A stretch of 64,000 nt of DNA, taken from Albugo candida. Lineage: Eukaryota > Oomycota > Peronosporomycetes > Albuginales > Albuginaceae. The notes below the pieces were generated by a model that saw only the letters and a list, made by a program, of their open reading frames with translations, was not told the DNA's origin and made no database searches. Made by a program: the position numbers and the translations under genes. Every line of letters starts with the position of its first letter. Position 1 is the first letter of the stretch. Of this stretch, positions 58,123-64,000 are shown one piece after another. Location of the stretch: positions 1 to 64,000 of the forward strand of contig CAJNAR010000042.1 of assembly GCA_905220665.1 (NCBI GenBank), read 5' to 3'.

Positions 58123-58415
58123 GGAAATTGCTGCGGACATATCCCTATTACAAATATACCCCTATTTTGGTAACTTCAATCAAGAAAATTGAGGAGTCTA
58201 TCTCCTGGCACATACCCGATCTCTCAACCTCTCTGGCCACCACTCTGTCCACCGCTCCTGGTGCCATGTTCTCAGCTGCTAGCACCTCAAATCCCCAATT
58301 AACTACCCAGGATACTCTCCAGCCTACTCCATCCACCTAATCCAACACTCTCGCTCTTGCTTCTCTTCACGCATCCAGTTCTGATATTTTTCCTGCAAAT
58401 ACTACACCTCTAGAT

Positions 58416-60410
58416 TTGGTGAAAAACACATCCATTAATTCTCGAATCAGTATTGATGAGGCAGTAAAACGACGTGCACTATCCAATGGGTTCGTTATAA
58501 GCATAGCCCGTTCAAAAGACACTACGGTTAATTACGGATGCGGCTTGGGTTGTGTTTGCAGAAATAATAGGAGATTAAAAAAAGGTACCCACCGGCGGGT
58601 ATCTTCCAGCCGTTAATCTGGTTGCCTCTTTCGCTGTGTAGGTGGGATGAGACTAAGAGTTTGGTTGTTTGATGACGTTCGCTCGGTGCGCAACCATGAG
58701 ATTGCTATTGACCTCAGTAGCCATCTAGGTGCCAAAGAATTTTCATCGCTGCACCTGCAACAAGTAGCTGTATATCAATGGGCAACTGCCCACCAAGAGA
58801 TATTGCAAGTATTTCGAGGCAGATGAGATGCCGACTGAAGGGCCTCGAGTTGCGGTCATAACAAAAGACATCAGCAACCAAAAAGCTTCTATGCGAAAGC
58901 AATACCTTGCAGTCCGCACATCTTTGAAGACCTTAAAGGATGAGCTTGGTTCTGGGATAAATGGCACCACATTTCTAAATCTGACCAAGCAGGTCACATA
59001 AGCCATCTCGATGTCAGTCACGTTGCATCAAAATATCTGGTTGATAAATACCATCCTGTGTTTGTGATTGACTGCACGTACAAACTGGTATGGTCTGCCA
59101 CTTCTTCATATTGTCGGGATGACCTCACTGAACCATTCCTATTCCGCTTCCATGGAATTTTTCCCTGATGAGAAGGTTGGTGACTACATATGGGCACTTG
59201 ATCAAAACAAGAATATTACGTTGCCATCAGAAAAACTGCCTGCTTGCCTAGTAAATGACAGAGAAGTAGCATTGATCAATTGCATGGAAATTGTTTTTTC
59301 TGGGATTTCTCATTCTCTTTGTTTTGGCATAAGAATAAGACTATCTTGGCAAACTGCAAAAGAGAATTTCTATCCGCATATGCTTGGAACAAATGCATTG
59401 CCTATTGAAATACTATTGTTCACTGTTCTATAGTCAGCAAGTACAAAGATCTATGGGATAATTTCAAAACCAATCTGAGGAATCCATGCAAATTGCATTG
59501 CGTATCTGTGCAACACTTGGATACCTTGAAAAGAACATTTTATGGAGGCATGGAATCGAAATCATCTTCATCTCGGACAGACCACCTCCTCTCGAGATTA
59601 GGGTGCACATTCATTCCTAAAATTTCCACACGTCGACAGGTAACCTTCAACAGGTGGTAGGCAAACTTAACATTGCTATTGAACACCATCTTGATGCAAT
59701 CCGAGCTGGTGAGGCAGCAGAACGACTAAAAAGATCCACAAATACCAGGATACCATTCTTCAGTTTCTTGGGTGTATGGTGTACAGCTTCGCCATCGAAA
59801 AGGTATGATTATTTTTCTTGCAATAGGTCCTAAATGATAAAGTCTCACATCTGTGCCATTCATCCATTTTTTAAGATTTTCACCCAGTTGGAGGCTGTAA
59901 AAGCATTACAGAAAGCTGGGAAATCACTCTCCTAACTTTGCCTTTGCGCGGAATCTTTCACATTTGGCTTGTCTTGCCCACATACTCTGCAAGCAAAACT
60001 ACAGGCCAACGATTCGCTGACCATAGATGACTTGCATTCATTTTGGATCTGGTTGAAAGGAAGTCTGCAGAATTCTGTACAAAAAGATATCAATAATTGG
60101 GAGGACACACACTCCGAGCTCCATGAGGTGTAAAATAGTGCTCCTCCCCATGAAGAAGCTCGTTTGCACTCAGCGATTGAAGATATTTTGGCTGAGCAGG
60201 ACATTCTTCCACCACATCTCGTCAAAACGCGTGGGCGATCTGCACAAAAGCAGTTTGGAAAATGAAACAAGGTGATCCATCAGCATTTGAAAACCATACA
60301 TCTGGAAAAGGAAAAACAAATGCCTAGCTTGTGGCAAGCGGGGGCATAAGAGAAGAACGTGTGAAAATTGCGACAGGTATAAAGGGCATCAGTGTGGAAT
60401 GGTATTGTTT
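58416..60410 (+). pseudogene. MULE transposase with FAR1-type domain and zinc knuckle
   Basis: Blocks in order: ISIDEAVKRRALSNGFVISI and ARSKDTTVNYGCGLGC (58440-58610, FAR1-type start), DLSSHLGAKEFSSLHLQQVA (58700-58770), HPVFVIDCTYKL (59050, catalytic Asp), LPLLHIVGMTSLNHSYSASM and VGDYIWALDQ, then LVNDREVALINCMEIVF (second Asp region), SKYKDLWDNF and GDPSAFE. Near 60325-60390 comes CLACGKRGHKRRTC, an intact CX2CX4HX4C knuckle followed by ENCDRYKGHQC. It contains several stops and frameshifts. A MULE transposase cuts and pastes its element by DDE chemistry. Confidence 0.85.
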
Positions 60411-61086
60411 GATTCATCTACATACTTTCGCTGTCGTTATTCCAGGATACAACAAGCAATTCAGCTAATGACAAATCGTTGAGGAGAAGTACAGGGACTT
60501 GGCTCCAGAGGTGAGTCATTTCAATTAAAGAAGTTTAGTTGACAAAGCCGGTAACTTAATCAAGGATAATAATATCATATTATGATAATAACTTTCTGGT
60601 TTTTTCTTCATAACAGTAGGGAAGGTGATGTTGACGAAAATTGAGACCTGCGCGAAGCTATACACCCATTGCTTGACGAGAACATGTGGCTAAATATTCA
60701 AACAATAGTGTCATTTTTGCGTACCTACACGCCTACACTAATTGCAAAAAGCATGTGGATGGTAACTTCTTTATCATTTATAGATCCTACTACGTTTGTG
60801 AAGCTGCGCAAGGGAGGGATATTGGTGTAGGTGCACCACCAGCTCATGTGGTTATGCCAATATGCCGCGTAAACTACAGACTCTACAGAAAACTTAGTTA
60901 CAATCAGCAGAGAGCGTTGATTATAAATTGCAATTATGGCTGGATTTTTTTCTTTTCTGAAATGCCTGCCTACTAGGATGCTTTTACTTTGCATACGATA
61001 AGTGCAGCTTTTCTTATGGTGTTACTGCCACCATCTAGAAGTGGACTTGAGAGCAACGGACATGGCGGGTCGAATGTAGGGGGCAT

Positions 61087-61207
61087 GTTTGTAAGTTTTA
61101 ATTTTAGGGATAGATAGACTCCTTAATTTAATTAACTGACGGTCCGAAAGTACTGTGTATGTTTGAAAGTTTTATTTTTAGGGATAGATAGACTCCTTAA
61201 TTTAATT
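61087..61207 (+). repeat. Direct repeat of about 47 bp at MULE right end
   Basis: GTTTG(T/A)AAGTTTTA(A/T)TTTTA followed by GGGATAGATAGACTCC and TTAATTTAATT occurs at 61087-61133 and again at 61161-61207, just before the terminal repeat. Only one unit would be expected in the inverted repeat. Confidence 0.75.
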
Positions 61208-61689
61208 GTCCGCAGCAATTTCCTTTTGCAAAGTACATAAATAATCTTACGTTTCTAACTTATTACATGCATACACACCCTAAATTATTGCTCCAACAAC
61301 TTCAATCGAGAATTTATTTACACAGTGTGTTTCAACTATGATCGGCTAATGCCAAGGACATTTTCCATTCTCCACGTTCTACTCTTACTTTATATAGTAG
61401 CAAATGCAATAGAGATAGCACCTTTTTCATGTAAATTGTAATCATCGGCAAGCTGTTCAGATGCAATATTACCTCAGGTGGATGCAACTAGGAAGTACCG
61501 CGCCACCTGTGAGGAACGCAACTTTGGCTGACTCAGATCCAGGTCAAGCTCTAGTAACTAGATAATTTTCCTAACACATTTTACTTTCGGCGTTGCTGCA
61601 TAATAATTGCTGTGTGTTTATGACGCAGAATAGCTCGACAACACAAAACTGGCAATGAATCGTCTATTAATGATCAGTGTTTAGCTCAC

Positions 61690-61755
61690 TTGAAGGTATC
61701 TACATTGATAGAATTAGCGTTAGACGTAAATGACTTCTATTACTTCGAAATATAG
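61690..61755 (-). repeat. Possible third LINE 3' end, diverged
   Basis: TTGAAGGTATCTACATTGAT and AGAATTAG...TGACTTCT resemble the terminal 60 bp of the LINE (40343 onward) at about 75%. The adjacent LTR sequence is not clearly recognisable. It is too short to be certain. Confidence 0.4.
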
Positions 61756-61780
61756 ACTTAATTATTTGTTTAAAAAAGTT

Positions 61781-62688
61781 GTGGGAGTAATATTCGAATT
61801 AGGCATGACGTAATCTAAATTAAAAAGAAATGTAATTAAAAAAAAATTGTCCCTTGTCGGATATCGATACCCATTATTTATTGTTACAAAGAAATTGCGG
61901 AAGTAATAATTTGAGGCCCCTCTTCGATTTGTACGCCCCCCCCCCGTCTCCCGGATTTATAGCCAATCGAAAGGCTGGAAAAGATTCCTCGCGTCGCGAA
62001 ACTGCTCGGACGCGTAGGTTCCCTCTGTTACGAATCTGTTCGAAATAGATTCGTCACTTTAATGCTGATGTTTCGCCTTCTCACACACTTTTAACAATGA
62101 CCGTAACTTGTACACGACCTTGGCACTTTGAGGATACGACACCTCCTATTCTTTCTAATAATTTTAATTCGAGGGTATAATAACTCGAGCAATCTTCAAT
62201 ACAGGATACGGGAAACACCTCTACAGACCGTCTTGTGTCTCTCCACATACTCTTGACGCTGTTCAAGCCATCCAGCATTGCGGAATGTTTTTTGATCTAT
62301 CATAAAATTCTGTTCCTCAAAGCATCATACACTATGCTTACAGCCTTCTCCGATCAGCTGGAATCTTGACCAAGATCATGTTCCTATACAGCCACAATTC
62401 GGAGTGATTGATCAGAATGTCTGCTTCAAGGAGTCTGAGACCAATTTTCTTTCACGGCTAGGCTGAAGGCTTTTTGATTGGAACAATACTTAGATGTGGC
62501 ACATTTCTCCCATTTGCTGAATTCGGTACATGCTCTTGTGCTTTATTGGTTGATTTCATTCGTTTGAGTGTATACGAGTCATTCAGACAGGTTCTCCCGC
62601 TTTTTCACTGGAAGAAAGCAGTGGGCTAATTCAAGTAGGCATGATGTAATTTAAATTGATAAATAAAAATGTAACTAAAAAAAAGTGG
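61781..62688. repeat. Pair of direct repeats about 840 bp apart
   Basis: 61781-61852 and 62621-62688 share GTGGG, then A(A/G)TAGGCATGA(C/T)GTAAT-type sequence and an A-rich end (AAATGTAA(T/C)TAAAAAAAA). They may be tails of short retroelements or ends of a decayed element. Between them I see no gene; a run of ten C residues lies near 61937. Confidence 0.55.
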
Positions 62689-62984
62689 TCGGGATCTCAC
62701 TGCCCTAAAATAAAGTAATATACCAAGGCTGTATACTATACGTACGGATAGACACATGCCTAGGATTATAACGAGGAAAACCCAGTCGTGGGTGAAAAAC
62801 CTCTGATCAATAATGCACTATGTAGTAAGGATGATGAAGCATACAATTACACGTCCCTTATCGCACAGGTTCCTACGATTATGGCCAAAATGGTACACAT
62901 TCTACATCTCCTTCAGTGCTTTTCCATTTTCTCAGTTGCTTGTTGCGATGGGATCCGCTTCTTCTGTGGGCGCCCATTATTGTA

Positions 62985-64000
62985 TCAAAATAGATGAACC
63001 GTTTCACACACCTCTTGTGAGGACATTTTCAGCACGATTTGCATTATGTTATCGTTGGATCTCTCAGAATAGGCGGCCGCAAACGTCGATGAGTTCCAGG
63101 AGTCATAAAAATACACGAACATGTTACGCAATTCTCTAGAATGCTTTGATGCTAATAATGCATAAATCAAACGCGATCCAGCAACTTCGAAGTAACCACA
63201 CGAGCATCGCACAACTTTATCGTGGAATTGAACTGCAAACTTCTCCGGAATACTCCCCACCCTTGAGCGGATTGCGACGATGTAGCAACAGGTCGAGCAT
63301 TCCTCAATTTCACCCCACCTCGCAGCGGCCACTGTTTTCTCCAGTTTTCGTGATGCATATGGAGTTATTACTTCCCAGCCTTTCACATTACTGTTATTTG
63401 CAGCCCACTTGCACGCCATGTAACGTTCAAACCCATTAAGCAGTCGATGATAGGAGACTCCGATTTCCTTTCAACACGCTGTTTACCGCTTCCACGTTGT
63501 TTGATGTCAAAGTGTTTTATCTTGGACATGGTGAGTAAGCTGTTGAACAGTTCTCACGACCAATCTCCTGAAGCCACACCAGCGAACTTGTTTTTACATT
63601 GGCGATATTCGATCTCGCCATCTCGTACTCCACCGTTGTTCGTGAACGAGCCAATATCCAGGCCAAATTCTTCAACAGCTTGGACTTGTATTTCCTGGTA
63701 ATATTTTCCATCAAATTCCGGAAGCAGAAAATGTGGAACGTCTGGTGCCGATATATGCATAGCTTTCATAAGTCCCTTCTCTCTATCCGATATCACGAAT
63801 GCTGGGGATGGATGGAGGTGCGAGAGTTGGAGGTCCAAAAACCAGCTCCAGTTATCTTCATTTGGAACTCGCTGTTTCGTTTTCGAAAGCACCCAGCATG
63901 GAGAATCCTACCGATTGATGCCTTCATTAACGTGCCGTCCACAGATATCCCACGCTCGCTGTATGACTTATATGCCTAAAGCCCTTCCCGGAAAATATAC
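62985..64000 (-). pseudogene. MULE transposase remnant with SWIM-type finger, cut by window edge
   Basis: The minus strand reads, from the right edge: VDGTLMKASIGRIL (first catalytic Asp), RVPNEDNWSWFLDL, SPAFVISDREKGLMKAMHIS (second Asp region), and, after frame changes, WAANNSNVKGWEVITPYASR, KFAVQFHDKVVRCSCGYFEV and AGSRLIYALLAS. The last resembles a SWIM zinc finger CxC...PCxHA in which the second pair has decayed to RLIYA. The protein order is that of Mutator-type transposases of a different subgroup from the FAR1-type elements here. The element continues beyond 64000. Confidence 0.78.

Larger units (their letters stand above)
58123..61223 (+). mobile_element. MULE with short terminal inverted repeats
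   Basis: A 17-bp perfect inverted repeat, GGAAATTGCTGCGGACA, marks both ends (58123-58139 and 61207-61223); beyond an indel TATCCCTA-type sequence is also shared. Between them the plus strand carries a whole but broken MULE transposase, from FAR1-type domain to zinc knuckle. The element is 3.1 kb. No 9-bp target duplication fits the immediate flanks. Confidence 0.82.

Noticed and set aside
1..64000. CRISPR arrays, operons, ribosomal RNA or tRNA genes, RxLR-type secreted effectors
   Set aside because: No regular spaced repeats, no rRNA or cloverleaf sequence recognised by eye, and no frame combining a signal peptide with an RxLR motif was found.

Overview
The window looks like a repeat-rich nuclear scaffold of an oomycete, probably a Phytophthora or downy-mildew relative. 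The evidence is Ty1/copia elements with an oomycete-style gag, Mutator-like (MULE) transposases with FAR1-type zinc fingers and GHNARTC-type knuckles, a Ty3/gypsy chromovirus, and short (51-59 bp) GT-AG introns in the host genes. The organism assignment is inference; no species marker is present.

Layout. 1-3430 is the 3' half of a non-LTR retrotransposon (LINE, + strand) inserted in a gypsy LTR (3431-3635). 5924-14582 is a minus-strand copia element whose reverse transcriptase is split by a MULE (about 7640-11120), which is itself split by a Tc1/mariner remnant (about 8510-9440). 15548-20258 is a second minus-strand copia element. 22717-28504 is the only clear island of host genes: a PIH1-domain protein (+), an MscS-type mechanosensitive channel (-, 3 exons) and a ubiquitin-like protein with a hydrophobic tail (-, 2 exons). 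30076-31067 is a non-autonomous transposon with long terminal inverted repeats. 31484-36150 is a third copia element (+) with both LTRs and a target duplication. 40139-53978 is a gypsy chromovirus (-) with a 5-bp target duplication; its 3' LTR is interrupted by a full-length 7.1-kb LINE (-, 40343-47467) flanked by a 14-bp duplication. 54912-64000 holds three more MULE-type elements or remnants and small repeats.

Most strikingly, both LINE copies sit at the same position and in the same orientation inside LTRs of the same gypsy family. The sequence beyond those LTRs is unrelated, and the flanking LTRs differ much more (about 15%) than the LINEs do (about 4-5%). This suggests a site-specific LINE that uses the LTR of another retroelement as its target. 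A second highlight is a protein whose first 76 residues have exactly ubiquitin's length and end in Gly-Gly, followed directly by a membrane-like tail. All retroelement and transposase genes seen here carry stops or frameshifts, so this is mostly decayed sequence. Divergence figures are hand estimates. Boundaries described as approximate were read from protein similarity alone.
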